Numbered from the stretch's first letter, positions 5,691 through 14,950 are shown. The stretch: 24,662 nt of DNA from Flexivirga aerilata (GCF_013002715.1 NZ_JABENB010000004.1:1-24662), one strand, 5' to 3'. Program-made: numbers and translations. Notes: a model not told the origin generated them from the letters alone.

Positions 5691-7803
5691 GACGTTGCGT
5701 CTGTTGTTGTGGTGGTCTCGTGCCTGGCGATCACGCTTCGTGCCTGACTGGCCTGAGCACGAGTGCGGTCGCGGAGGGGTTCTGGTGCCAGCGGGTCCTC
5801 AGCACCGGCATCCAAGGTACTGACGCGTTCGCGCAGCAGCTGGATGTCGCGGTCGGTGTAGGCGAGGTTCAAGCATCCGGATTGGCATTCGGCTTCCAAG
5901 GGTCCGTCGTCGACTGGGAGCCCTTCGTTGACTCTTGCAGTGCGGCAGGCTGCAGTCTCGGGACGGTAGACGCAGGTCATGGCGTCGCCGTGGTGGATGT
6001 TCGGGTCCACCTGGGCCAGCAGGCGTTCGACGTTGCGCACCCGGTTGACGGAGCGGCCGGCGAACCGGTGGGTTTGCTGGATCTGGTCTTGGTAGGCGGT
6101 GGCGGCGGGACCGCTGACCGACTCGCCTTCGGCCAGGAGCAGGTGGTCCTGCTCGTTTTGCTCGAGGATGGCTTCCAGTCTTTCGACGGCGACGTCGTCC
6201 TGCCAGCCGGTGTCGGCTTTGCCGCTGTAGCTGAGGGTGACGGTGGTGGACACGTGCCCGTATTGCAGTGCTGCGGCGATCAACCCGCGGGGGCGGCGGA
6301 CGATGAAGTAGGCCAGGGTGCGGCGGAACCTCGAGGGGTAGATGCGCCCGTTCGGGTCCGTCGGTATCAGCGGCTTGCCATCGGTGCGGGCGAAGGTGGT
6401 GTTGACCCAGTCGATGAGGCGCTGCAGGTCATGGGTCATATCGCCGGTGCGTCGCGCGTTGTGATCGGCAGGTCGCCTGACGTGTGCGCCGGTGAGGCTG
6501 GCAGGGAACAGGAACGGAGACTCTGACAACTGTTCCAGGATTTCAATGGCTTGGTGAACGGGCCGCACGACGACCCATGCCCGAGCCCACGGATCGTGCT
6601 CGCCGTCTTCGGGGCGGGGTGCACGACCGTGGCCTTTGCCGTAGCGTCCGTTGACGAGCAGTTGCCCGGTGTCTGGGTGTTGGCTCGCGCAGCCGCGGCG
6701 CAGGTTGAGCGTCTCGCCGGGGCGCATGCCGGATAGGTAGCTGATGACGACGAAGCATGCCGCGGAGAGGCACTTCATCAGCGCTGATAGTTCCTGCGTG
6801 GTGATCGGCTGTTGTCGCCATGGTTGGTCGTCGATCCGGCCGGTGATGGTGCCGACGAAACTGCCGGCAGCGACTGGTAGGTCGCGGTCGAGGACGGGAT
6901 CGCGAAGGTGCGGGTGGACTTGGTGGTTGGTCAGGTTCAGGCGTATCGCGATTTGAGCCCAGTTGATCGCGGACTGGCCGTCACTGCTCAGTTGGCCCGG
7001 CAGCGCGTTCCTGTGCTCGGCGGTCAGTGCAGCGAATCGGGTGACGCGTTGCCGTGACGATAGCCCGTGGTAGGCGTCCTGGTCAGGGTGTGTTCCAGCT
7101 TCGTACCGGTCGAGTTCGTCGCGTGCCGCCACGATGTCCGGGCCGATGGTGTCGACCATCCGCAAACACCAGGACAGCAACGCCTCCATGGTCGCGGAGG
7201 CGATCCGGGGAGTCGTGTTCTCTTGGCCCGCCGCCCGGGCAGGCGCATTGGCCATCCGAGCCGGAGTGGTCCCACCCCAGGGAACGGTTGCCGATCCGAT
7301 GCGGCAGCGTGATGGCAGGCGGTCACGGTAGGACCACATGGCAAGGACCCCGATGAACAGGTCCCGTTTCGCCGGTTGCTGGTCTCCAGTCCCAGGACGT
7401 GCTGGCGGTACCGGTCCAGCTGCTGGTCGGTGACCTCGCCCAGGCTGCTCAGGTGCTGCTGGCTCATCCAGGTAGCAAACACGCGCAGCGTCTGTAGCCG
7501 GAAGCTCAGGGTGCCAATACCCATGAGTTCCCCGCCGCTGGTGACGGTGACCGTCCGCGGGGTCGGTTCGGTCAAGAAGGCCAGCACCACGGTCTTGAAA
7601 TCCTCGACCAGTTCCGCGGGCCAACGTCGCCAGTAGATCGCCGCGATCTTCACGTGCGCGTCGGGATGGGCAGGGCCCAGGTGCCAGACCATGTCGCCGA
7701 ACGACGACAGCTTCTCGGGCGGGGTACCCGGGCGGATGGTGTGCCGGTGGAGGATCGACACCTCGGCAAGGTCTGAGCCGGTGCGGGCTACTGCAAGTCC
7801 CAT
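5687..7803 (-). pseudogene. Third tyrosine recombinase of the trio, frameshifted
   Basis: Two frames together make one protein of about 705 residues. The first runs from ATG 7803 through a recombinase N-terminal domain to about 7377 (HVLGLETS); the second picks up as QQPAKRDLFIGV from about 7384 and runs to 5687. The total of 2117 nt is not divisible by three, so one base is missing or a -1 shift is used near GGAGACCAGC. No slippery heptamer is evident. The catalytic domain has the first Arg (SGMRPGETLNL), a second box (SRFRRTLAYF, without the usual leading His), YGHVST and Tyr in TLSYSG. A C-terminal Cys cluster (C-x8-C, then C-x3-C) suggests a zinc-binding tail. ATG 7803 overlaps the second recombinase by 16 nt. 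It is similar in size to large Tn554 TnpB-like proteins. A sequencing error is possible. Confidence 0.8.
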
Positions 7804-9641
7804 CGTCCCTCCAGAAGGTCGCTGATGCGCTGTCGATGCTGAGCGGTAATGGCGCGCCTAGCGTGGTCGATCTCTGCGGGCTGAAACGCGTTGATGATGT
7901 CGTGCAGTTGCTGCAGCCGTGGCCCGTATCGACGCGCCCACAGTGTCGGCGGCGTATGGCGGCGCAGGTCTTGGAGCGCGTCGATCGCGGCCATCTGGAT
8001 CGGCAACTGGCGCGGCAGAGCCCGGGCGTTGCTGCAGTCCAAACAAGTCAGGAAGGATGCCGAGCACACGGTCCCCGCGGGGTCGTAGGGGCTGTCGCGA
8101 TGATCCCGGCAGGACGCCAGCACCGTGTCCTGGGCTCCGCCCACCATGCCAGCCAACTGGTCCGGCTCGACGCCAGCTTGGTCGGCGGCGGCCCGTGGGT
8201 CCCGGCGGGCCAGGTCCACGAAAGCCTGGGTGAAGACCGGGACGCGGAAATGATCGCGGGCCTTGGTGACCTCGGCTTCCAGGGCTGCGGCGATCACGGT
8301 GCGGCTTTGATCCTGCACGACCGGGTGGGGCATGAGGTAGATGTCGCGCATCGTGGTGGCGGTGTGTGCAACGGGCCGCCGACGACGCTCGATCGCGGTC
8401 AATCGCAAACATCGTGCGGAAACAACCGGTGTCCCGCCGGGTTCGGCCGCAGCAACGGTCGGAAATCCCCGGGCCTCGGCCCACCGTTGCCCGTGCTGGA
8501 TACGAAGGGTTGTGATCCACGGGCTCGTGGCCGCAGCGGTTGTCTTCGCGAGCCGGCCGGCGAACAGTTTGTCGGTCCCGGCATGGCGTCGAGCCATGCC
8601 GGTCAGGTTCAGCAACAGCTGGTAGACGCGCAGCGGGGACCGAGACCACCGATGCTCGGGGTCATCGACGGTGAGTAGGTCTTCCAGGGCAACGATCATG
8701 TGCTCGTGCTCGGGGCCACGCCGCGGCTTGCACGCCTCGACCAAGGCAACGCCGTCCTCAGTCAGACCCCCGTCGGGCCGGAAGTGTGCCGCCGGCCAGG
8801 TCGCGATGGTGCCATAGTTCTGGCCGGTCAACGTGACCAACAGCAATGCGAACGCCGCCAACTCGTGCGGCGACAGGCAGAGCATGCCCGCCACCGTCAC
8901 CAAGCCCCCGCACCGGGCGACCTCGGGAGTGCCGCACGTGTTGGCCTTACGGGGCAGCTGGCCGGTGCGGTCGAACCCGTCCAGTAGCTCGCCCAGGAGA
9001 AGGTGCTCGCTTCCCGCCGGGAGGTCGCCGGCACGGTAGTCGGCCAACAGCCGCCGTGCACCATAGATGCGGTCCCTCGCGGTGCGCACTTCACGTCGCA
9101 GCGCGGTCATGATCACCTGCCACTGCGCATCGGTGTAGGTCTGTCGGGTGGTCTCTCGACGACTCATCCCACGCACCCGGATCGCCGCCAGACCCTGGCG
9201 CGCGCTCGGGCTCAACCGGTCGTCCTCGTGCAGCAGCCGGCGCAGGGTTTCGACGTAGCCAGCAACGGTGCGCGGTTTCAGGTGCTCGTAACGGCGTCGG
9301 AACGCCGCGAAATGATCGCCGACAATGTCCGCCGGGCACTGGGCCGGGACGGGATGCTGCGACAGCACCACAGCGAAGTGACGTGCTGCATCGACCAGCG
9401 AGCGTGCCGTCTGCAAGCGTTTGACGCTCGACCGGGCAGTGATCTGGCGGGCAACCGCGGCAGCCAGCCACCGGCGGATATCCTCAGAGACCGACAAACC
9501 AGCGAAATCGAAGACAGTGCTGCGTCCGCTGGACTCCTCCAGAAACAGCACGCTCATCCCGTCCGGCTGCAATCGCGGCTTCGCCATCCAGCCGGTGGCC
9601 GGATGGGTGGCACGCTGCCCGCCACGGGGCCCCGAACTCAC
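7788..9641 (-). CDS. Second tyrosine recombinase of the trio, atypical active site
   Basis: This 617-residue protein is in the tyrosine recombinase (phage integrase) superfamily. It has a SAM-like N-terminal domain (about 55-170), then a catalytic domain with an odd first box: LTGQNYGTIATW stands where TGxRxxE is expected, so the first catalytic Arg seems to be Gln. The second box is degenerate (CLRLTAIERRRRP), while His and the nucleophile Tyr remain in AHTATTMRDIYLM. A Cys cluster (C-x14-C-x6-C-x2-C) near residues 510-540 may bind zinc. The GTG start at 9641 overlaps the first recombinase stop (GTGA). In trio elements the members are not equivalent, and this one may mainly have a structural role in the synapse. 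Confidence 0.82.
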   Translation of the reverse strand: MSSGPRGGQRATHPATGWMAKPRLQPDGMSVLFLEESSGRSTVFDFAGLSVSEDIRRWLAAAVARQITARSSVKRLQTARSLVDAARHFAVVLSQHPVPAQCPADIVGDHFAAFRRRYEHLKPRTVAGYVETLRRLLHEDDRLSPSARQGLAAIRVRGMSRRETTRQTYTDAQWQVIMTALRREVRTARDRIYGARRLLADYRAGDLPAGSEHLLLGELLDGFDRTGQLPRKANTCGTPEVARCGGLVTVAGMLCLSPHELAAFALLLVTLTGQNYGTIATWPAAHFRPDGGLTEDGVALVEACKPRRGPEHEHMIVALEDLLTVDDPEHRWSRSPLRVYQLLLNLTGMARRHAGTDKLFAGRLAKTTAAATSPWITTLRIQHGQRWAEARGFPTVAAAEPGGTPVVSARCLRLTAIERRRRPVAHTATTMRDIYLMPHPVVQDQSRTVIAAALEAEVTKARDHFRVPVFTQAFVDLARRDPRAAADQAGVEPDQLAGMVGGAQDTVLASCRDHRDSPYDPAGTVCSASFLTCLDCSNARALPRQLPIQMAAIDALQDLRRHTPPTLWARRYGPRLQQLHDIINAFQPAEIDHARRAITAQHRQRISDLLEGRWDLQ

Positions 9642-11236
9642 CGCTCCACGACCTGAGCCCCGGTGGCCCCGCTCGTATCCGCCGGGGCAGGTACTGGTTG
9701 CAGAGTGCGCCCACCTTCGCGTGCCAGCGTCCGGAGCAGTGCGTCGACGCCGGCAGTCTCCTCCTGGTCCAGCAACCCCATCAGGTAGTCGATCTCAAGA
9801 CCAGTGAAGGGTTCCAGGTAGATGTTCCGGGTGGTCATTGGGTGAGCGTGACCCATCAACGTGGCCAGCTGGAACCAGATGTCACCCAGTTGGTCGCGTA
9901 GATCCCGGGTTTCCTCCTCGGACAAACCGTCCACACGGCAGCGCCACACCGCCGACAAGATCGAGTACCACTTCAAGCAGAACGAGTGCCGCAACATGTG
10001 TGGCCGTGCCCACAGCGGGCAGTCGGCGGCCAGGCCGCCGCCGGGGCGTTCCGCCCATATTCGGGCGATGCGCTGGTTGGCCGCGTCGAAGGTGTCCTCC
10101 CACCCGTAAGGCTTCTTCGGCATCCCGTTCGGTGCGAGCCACAGCCACAGTGGCACGAGCCCCTGTGGGGCCTGGCGAAACAGCAGCCGCCGCTCGTCGA
10201 TCCCCAACGCGTCCAGCGACACCGAGTGAGCAGCGCCCTCGATCAGGATTCGACGGCTTGCAGGGCGATAGTCGTCGACTACCTGAATAGCCGGGAGCCG
10301 CTCGTACCGGCCAGCCCGCTGCGCGCGGCGTACCGCCTCGGCACGAGAGCCCTCGACCGGGTCGGTGTACGCGGCGATCGCGTGCAGCACGCTGCGTGGG
10401 ATCCGGTACGACCTGCCCGCCCGGCCGCCCTTGATGCACGCGGCCGCCAGCCGTGCCGCCGCGAACCGGCTTGAGCCCGGTTCGGGAATCTCGATATCGA
10501 GCACACTGGCCCACTCCGCCAGACGCAGCCCCGTCCCGTACAGGCCGTCCACGAAGGCGGCGTCGCGGTCCTCATTCATGCCACGCCACCCCGTACGACG
10601 CACCCCATCGAAGCCGTAGCCACACAACCCGATGTTTCGCCATTGCTCGAACGCCGACCGCAGCATCCACTTGACCTGCCGCCGCGATGAACTCGCTGGC
10701 CGCAACGGGTCACGGCCCACGCCAGGCGCTGAACCCATCCACGTCCGATGAAGCCCGTGATGCGACGATCTCGAACTCGTGATCGCGACAGGATTACCAA
10801 CCCCGTACCGTTGACCAGCCCACAGATAGAAGCTGTTCAGCGCGGCCCGGTCGGTATCGAAGCTCGTCGGCTGCACCGGTCCGGCATTGTCCATTGACGA
10901 CAGCCGCCACTCCTTGAACGCCTCCACATCTCCAGGCGTCGCTTCGTCCCAGCTTCGCCCGGACAGGTGGAGGAACTCCAGCCAGACCACGAGTGCGTAC
11001 GCATACCGTCGCCACGTCGTCGGCCGGGCCGACGTCATCCGCCCGGTTCGGAAGAACAGGTTGATTCGCGGATCGGGCCGACCTCCCGGCCCCACCAAGG
11101 CCGGTGTGCCGTGCCGGGCACCGTTCTCGACTGCGCGCGTGTTCAAGTCGCCGAACCCCGGCACGCAGTCGACCTCGGCTGGGGGCGCGGTGAAGTCGTA
11201 GAACACCACCGTCCAACTCGTTGAGTGCGCAGGCAT
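9638..11236 (-). CDS. First tyrosine recombinase of the trio, canonical active site
   Basis: This 532-residue site-specific tyrosine recombinase is first in the operon. The N-terminal SAM-like domain spans about residues 60-150. The catalytic residues are all visible: Arg238 in GTGLRLAEW, His413-x-x-Arg416 in HMLRHSF, His463 in MGHAHP and Tyr473 in RNIYLEPF. The start at 11236 has GGAGGG six bases upstream, only 57 bp inside the right end of the element. With the other two recombinases and the coiled-coil partner it should catalyse excision and integration of the element. It is intact and so is the best candidate for the strand-cutting enzyme. Similar proteins in Tn554-type elements are called TnpA. 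Confidence 0.9.
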   Translation of the reverse strand: MPAHSTSWTVVFYDFTAPPAEVDCVPGFGDLNTRAVENGARHGTPALVGPGGRPDPRINLFFRTGRMTSARPTTWRRYAYALVVWLEFLHLSGRSWDEATPGDVEAFKEWRLSSMDNAGPVQPTSFDTDRAALNSFYLWAGQRYGVGNPVAITSSRSSHHGLHRTWMGSAPGVGRDPLRPASSSRRQVKWMLRSAFEQWRNIGLCGYGFDGVRRTGWRGMNEDRDAAFVDGLYGTGLRLAEWASVLDIEIPEPGSSRFAAARLAAACIKGGRAGRSYRIPRSVLHAIAAYTDPVEGSRAEAVRRAQRAGRYERLPAIQVVDDYRPASRRILIEGAAHSVSLDALGIDERRLLFRQAPQGLVPLWLWLAPNGMPKKPYGWEDTFDAANQRIARIWAERPGGGLAADCPLWARPHMLRHSFCLKWYSILSAVWRCRVDGLSEEETRDLRDQLGDIWFQLATLMGHAHPMTTRNIYLEPFTGLEIDYLMGLLDQEETAGVDALLRTLAREGGRTLQPVPAPADTSGATGAQVVER

Positions 11237-11293
11237 ACACGTCCCTCCAGCTGGGTTGGAACCGACAATTCCGAACAGCCTAGAGAAGGACGA
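11237..11293. other. Right end of the element, recombinase leader
   Basis: This 57-bp segment lies between the first recombinase start and the right junction. It contains the ribosome site GGAGGG and, near the edge, CCTAGAGAAGGACGA. No convincing promoter fits inside, so transcription of the recombinases may start outside the element or across the joint of a circular form. Recombinase arm sites should be here. Confidence 0.4.
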
Positions 11294-11634
11294 ATGCGCC
11301 CGAGACCGGACACGGCTCCGTGCCGGAGCAGTGCGGGGGAGAGGATGCGCGGACCGCGCTGGATCGAATGATCTGGCGCCACACCGTCACATTGTCGCCC
11401 GGCCCGGGCAGCGACACTGTAGATCGGTACGGGCGCCTGTTGCGTTACGTCACTCTCGACGGCCGCGATATCGGACTGGCGATGATCCAGGCAGGTAGGG
11501 CGTCGGAATATCACCCACGCTCGGCAGCCCCGGAGTCGCGCCGCGCACAGTATGTTGCCGCGCAAAGGGAGGCGCAGCGTGCCCGCCGCGGCCAGTGGGC
11601 GACGTGCACGATCAGCCAGGAGGGAAAGCAATGA
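11293..11634 (+). pseudogene. Thermonuclease (SNase-like), 3' fragment, split by element
   Basis: This is the continuation of the gene begun at 455. The frame enters from the element as NAPETGHGSVPEQCGGEDAR, giving the expected GI-N-APE motif with the catalytic Glu once joined to the 5' part. It then has DRYGRLLRYV with the second catalytic Arg and GLAMIQAGRASEYHP typical of the SNase C-terminal strands and helix. All three catalytic residues (Arg, Glu, Arg) were therefore present before the split. The fragment alone could be read from a GTG at 11320, but without the N-terminal barrel strands and signal peptide it should not fold as a nuclease. The stop overlaps the next gene (ATGA at 11631), mirroring the coupling at 455. 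Confidence 0.88.
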
Positions 11635-11906
11635 CAGGACACGATGCCGGCGTACCGGTACCGGGCTCCGCAACTTCCACGGTCCACGGTCGGGTGTTCG
11701 CTGCGGCGGTCGAAGCGGCGGCGCGGGCGATGTACGAGACGTCGTGCGGGTTCGGTGATGTGTTGCCGCACCCGCCGTCATGGTCGGAGCTGCCCGCAGC
11801 GGAACGCGACCGATGGCGTGAGGGCGTGCCTCGTCCGGTGGTCGAGGCCGTGTTATGCGTCGCGGGTAGTTCGCCGCTCCCCGAGGCAGTGATCGCTCCC
11901 GCGTAG
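11631..11906 (+). CDS. Hypothetical protein, coupled to the split nuclease gene
   Basis: This 91-residue protein is unrecognised. It is acidic, with no signal or membrane segment. Its middle (VEAAARAMYETSCGFG, then PSWSELPAAERDRWREGV) looks helical and resembles small proteins often found on actinobacterial plasmids and phages, where W-x-E-L-P-x-x-x-R-x-x-W motifs occur. I chose ATG 11631 because it overlaps the nuclease stop by four bases; an upstream in-frame ATG at 11595 lies inside the nuclease. AGGGAAAGC precedes it. It was the third gene of the interrupted operon and may now depend on new transcription. Confidence 0.6.
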   Translation: MTGHDAGVPVPGSATSTVHGRVFAAAVEAAARAMYETSCGFGDVLPHPPSWSELPAAERDRWREGVPRPVVEAVLCVAGSSPLPEAVIAPA

Positions 11907-12366
11907 AGGCACCTTCCGACGAACGGTTGGTCTCCGTCGAAGGGTCTGCTCGGCCGGCGTACCGCAGCGCGTGACCCACTACGTGAGGTGTCAGTGCCCT
12001 CGGTCAGCATGGTGGCCGTGCATGCTGGTGAGCTGATCGAATACGCCGACACGTGCGCCTTGGGCGCAGGCGATGAGCACAGGGCGTGGATGCGGATCTG
12101 GATGGACCGGATGGTATCCGTACTCGCCGCGACCGCCTTGGGCGTTCTTGCTGGTCCGGCCGTCAGCAGCATATCGATGAGGGTCATGGGTGATAGGCGT
12201 GGCTTGTCCTGCGCCGGGGCTGTTCCGCACAGGGCTGGCCAGGTTCTATCGATCGACGCAACTGCATCGGGCAGGCATTGCGGGATATCCCACAGCACCC
12301 GCCCCGGGCCTCTTCGCCCGGCGCGGGCTGTGGAAGAAGGCGCGCTCAAGAGGACGCAGATCAGGG
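11907..12366. other. Intergenic stretch without a confident gene
   Basis: This 460-bp GC-rich stretch lies between the hypothetical gene and the end of the ClC gene. Open frames exist on both strands (for example 11988-12464 plus and a long minus frame that continues out of phase through the ClC gene), but none has a ribosome site or recognisable motif. They look like GC-driven chance frames or the remains of a decayed gene. Confidence 0.4.
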
Positions 12367-13686
12367 CTAGGACTCCGTGTATGACCCGTCCTTCGGATGC
12401 GCCTTTTTGGGCCGGTTGCGCTGCGATCGCCGACTGGGTCGGGGCAGCGCTCTTTTGTTGTTGAGGTAGCTGGCGCCGAGGGCGGTGATCACGAAGCAGG
12501 CCAGTTCCCAGACTGCGGGGTGTGCTAGTTCGAAGGTGAACATGGCGGCGAAGAGCGGGGCTTTCTGAGTGGTGGCTAAGCACCCGACCGCGGCGATGAG
12601 GGCGAAGCTGGGGACGTCGACGGGGAATCCGGCGTTGTGCAGGACGATCGCGACAACCGCCCCCATGGCGGCGCCGGTGGCCAGGGATGGGGTGAGTAGG
12701 CCACCTGTTGCTCCAGCGCGTAGGTATCCGGCGGTGGCGACCGGTTTGAGGACGATGAGCGTCGTGAGCAGGGCCAGCGAACGATTGCCGTCGGCGATCG
12801 CGTCGATGACTGCTTTCCCGTTGCCGAAGAGCTCCGGTGCCCACCATCCGGCGACGCCGAGCGCTATCCCGGTTGCGCCTAGCGACAGGATCAGCCGGGG
12901 TGTAGCTGCCGTGGGGTGTCTGCGGGCGGCGTGGGTGAGGCGGGTGAACGCTCGCCCGAGTATGAGGCACGGGACGATGGCGATGACGGACCAGACCGCT
13001 ACCGGGGCCCAGCCGGATGTCATGGGCGGCAATCGGTAGGTGGGGCCGGTGCCGTGGATGAGCCACAGGATGCTGGTCCCGGTGAGGGACACTCCCACGG
13101 TGATTGCGATTGTGCGCGGTCGTCGCGTGCGCAGGATGATTTCGAGGGCGAATACTGCGCCGGCGATGGGTGTGTTGTAGACGGCGGATAGCCCGGCGCC
13201 GGCGGCACCTGCGATGAGGGCTTGCTGGTCGATGTCGGCTAGCCGAAGGCGGCGGGTGGCAGTCGCGGCGAGCACGGCAGCGCTTTGCCGAGGCGCTCCT
13301 TCGCGGCCTATGGAGGCGCCGGATCCGACGATCAGCACCTGCAGTAGGGCATCCGCCAGGACCGTGCCGATTCGTTGTGACGCGGCGGGCTTATGAACCA
13401 GGTCGTTCAGGGAGGGCACGTTCCGGCGGCGGCGCAGTAGCCACCACCCGGTGCCGGCGAGCAGTCCTCCGCCGGTGGTGGCGGCGACGCGGCGCCACCA
13501 CGGCGTGGCGTGTACCCCGGTCAGGAACGATCCGTGGCCGTACCCGTAGGCGCACCGTTCGATGAGGTGCAGCAAGAACGTCAGGGCCACTCCGGCAAGC
13601 CCTGACAAGACCCCGGCAATCAGGATCGCCGCGCATAGTCTCAGCCCGATGCGGGCGCGAGACTGTCGTGTCGTGATTCCCGGCAT
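12367..13686 (-). CDS. ClC-family chloride channel/transporter
   Basis: This 439-residue polytopic membrane protein is of the voltage-gated chloride channel family, with about ten hydrophobic segments. The clearest signature is GSGASIGREGAPRQ with the gating glutamate, followed by the downstream helix motif YNTPIAGAVFALE. The usual first GSGIP anion motif is not evident, so this is a divergent bacterial type. It moves chloride or another anion, possibly with proton exchange. I start it at ATG 13686; the longer frame to 13878 lies inside the sulfide oxidoreductase gene. It is third in the minus-strand operon with the CstB-like and SQR genes, 58 nt after SQR. The C-terminus is very basic. Why a ClC sits with sulfide oxidation is unclear; charge balance or anion export are possible. 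Confidence 0.88.
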   Translation of the reverse strand: MPGITTRQSRARIGLRLCAAILIAGVLSGLAGVALTFLLHLIERCAYGYGHGSFLTGVHATPWWRRVAATTGGGLLAGTGWWLLRRRRNVPSLNDLVHKPAASQRIGTVLADALLQVLIVGSGASIGREGAPRQSAAVLAATATRRLRLADIDQQALIAGAAGAGLSAVYNTPIAGAVFALEIILRTRRPRTIAITVGVSLTGTSILWLIHGTGPTYRLPPMTSGWAPVAVWSVIAIVPCLILGRAFTRLTHAARRHPTAATPRLILSLGATGIALGVAGWWAPELFGNGKAVIDAIADGNRSLALLTTLIVLKPVATAGYLRAGATGGLLTPSLATGAAMGAVVAIVLHNAGFPVDVPSFALIAAVGCLATTQKAPLFAAMFTFELAHPAVWELACFVITALGASYLNNKRALPRPSRRSQRNRPKKAHPKDGSYTES

Positions 13687-13744
13687 GCTGCTGTGGCCGC
13701 GGGGTGGGGTGGGTGCCGGTGGGTGTGGCCGTTGGCGGGCCGGG

Positions 13745-14950
13745 TTAGGCACGGCCTTTGAGCATCGCGTTCCAGTACATCGCCGGCAGTCCGTACCGTT
13801 TGAGGTACCACATGTCGCGGCGTTCTTTGGTGGTGTCGATGAATTTGAAGGTCGGCGCGGGTTGCATCGTGTAGTCAAATTCGGCCAGGAGCATGGTGTG
13901 CCGGGATGTGGTCAGCGGGCAGGATGCGTACCCGTCGTATCGGCTGGCTGGTGTGTCACCGCGCAGGATCTTGCGCACATTGTCCGCGACGACGGGCGCC
14001 TGCTTGCGAATGGCGGCACCCGTTTTGGAGTTCGGGGTCGATCCGGCGTCGCCGAGTGAGAAGACCTCGGGGTACCGGGTGTGCTGCATGGTTTCTTTGT
14101 CGACCTGCACGTACCCGGCCGGGTCGTCGGGTCCGGCCAGCGGTGAGGCTTTGACCCAGTCGGGCGCGGACTGGGGTGGTACGAGGTGCAGCAGGTCGTA
14201 GGTCAGGGTCTCGTCGGTGCCGGCGTCGTGGTCGCTGATGACAGCTTGCCGGGCCTGGGGATCCACACCGGTCAGTTCGGACTGAGTGCGGACTTCAATG
14301 CCGTACCGGGCCGCGACGCGTTCGAGTTCGTCGGAGAACACTTTCACCCCGAACATTCCTGGTGTGGGCAGCACCAGCACGACGCGGATATCGGACAGCA
14401 CGCCCTGCTCGCGCCAGTAGTCCGCGGCGAGGTAGGCGATTTTCTGTGGTGCGCCAGCGCATTTGATTGGCTTGGACGGCATTGTGAAGATCGCGGTGCC
14501 GGAACGCAGGTTACGGATCAGCTCCCAGGTTTTGGGTGCGTGTGCGGGCGAGTAGTTGCTGGACACGTATGGGGTGTTCAACGCCTCGGCCATGCCGGGA
14601 ACGCCGTCCCAATCTAGCTGGATACCGGGGCAGACCACCAAGGCGTCGTACTCGATGGTGCTGGCGTCTTGCAGCGCGATTTTCCGGTTGTCGGGGTCGA
14701 ATCCGGTGGCTGCTTGCTGCACCCAGGTCGCTTTCTTCGGCATTACCGATGCTTCTGGCCTGCCGGACTCGTCCATCGGTGCTCGACCACCGCCGACCAG
14801 TGTCCACAGCGGCTGGTAGTAGTGCGTGACCGCCGGGTCAATCACCGCGACGTCGTTGATGCCGTGGTGCAGCAGGCGGGCGGCGACGCTGATCCCGGCC
14901 GTTCCGCCGCCGACGACAGCGACGCGGTGGTGTGTGGTGTGTGCATTCAT
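13745..14950 (-). CDS. sqr: Sulfide:quinone oxidoreductase, type II-like (SQR)
   Basis: This 401-residue FAD-dependent oxidoreductase has an N-terminal dinucleotide motif VVGGGTAGI (12-20), HYYQPLWTLVGGG, and the second FAD motif FSLGDAG (298-303). Two redox Cys are in place: Cys164 in KPIKCAGAP and Cys344 in YASCPLTTS, as in type II SQR enzymes. It oxidises sulfide to a sulfane sulfur and passes electrons to (mena)quinone at the inner face of the membrane; the C-terminal segment (YLKRYGLPAMYWNAM) is amphipathic and suits membrane binding. GGAGG lies before ATG 14950. It is directly downstream of the CstB-like gene (36 nt), so persulfide produced here can be handled by that protein. Confidence is high for SQR-type, moderate for the exact type. 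Confidence 0.9.
   Translation of the reverse strand: MNAHTTHHRVAVVGGGTAGISVAARLLHHGINDVAVIDPAVTHYYQPLWTLVGGGRAPMDESGRPEASVMPKKATWVQQAATGFDPDNRKIALQDASTIEYDALVVCPGIQLDWDGVPGMAEALNTPYVSSNYSPAHAPKTWELIRNLRSGTAIFTMPSKPIKCAGAPQKIAYLAADYWREQGVLSDIRVVLVLPTPGMFGVKVFSDELERVAARYGIEVRTQSELTGVDPQARQAVISDHDAGTDETLTYDLLHLVPPQSAPDWVKASPLAGPDDPAGYVQVDKETMQHTRYPEVFSLGDAGSTPNSKTGAAIRKQAPVVADNVRKILRGDTPASRYDGYASCPLTTSRHTMLLAEFDYTMQPAPTFKFIDTTKERRDMWYLKRYGLPAMYWNAMLKGRA

Larger units (their letters stand above)
687..11293. mobile_element. About 10.6-kb tyrosine-recombinase-trio element carrying a Cys-rich peptide operon
   Basis: The boundaries come from the split nuclease gene: removing 687-11293 (or 686-11292, as one A is shared) restores an intact reading frame. 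There is no target duplication, as expected for tyrosine recombinases. Left junction: GGGATCA then TTCATTAGGC. Right junction: AAGGACGA then ATGCGCCC. The bases next to the two joints (GATCA and GACGA) are alike and may be the crossover core. The right half encodes three recombinases and a coiled-coil partner, in the manner of Tn554 or recombinase-in-trio elements; the left half holds cargo genes. No long terminal inverted repeat was seen; a short TAGGC lies near both ends in opposite orientation. The frameshift in the third recombinase suggests the element may no longer move by itself. Confidence 0.82.

Noticed and set aside
5612..6526. A 304-codon plus-strand open frame
   Set aside because: It is antisense to the third recombinase, whose catalytic motifs are clear; its Gly/Val/Asp-rich composition is typical of antisense GC frames.
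7836..8678. A 280-codon plus-strand open frame
   Set aside because: It is antisense to the second recombinase and has no recognisable domain or start signal.
11612..13066. A 484-codon minus-strand open frame
   Set aside because: It lies out of phase across the ClC gene and across the nuclease remnant, is full of Arg/Ser/Pro without motifs, and has no ribosome site; it is a GC-driven shadow.
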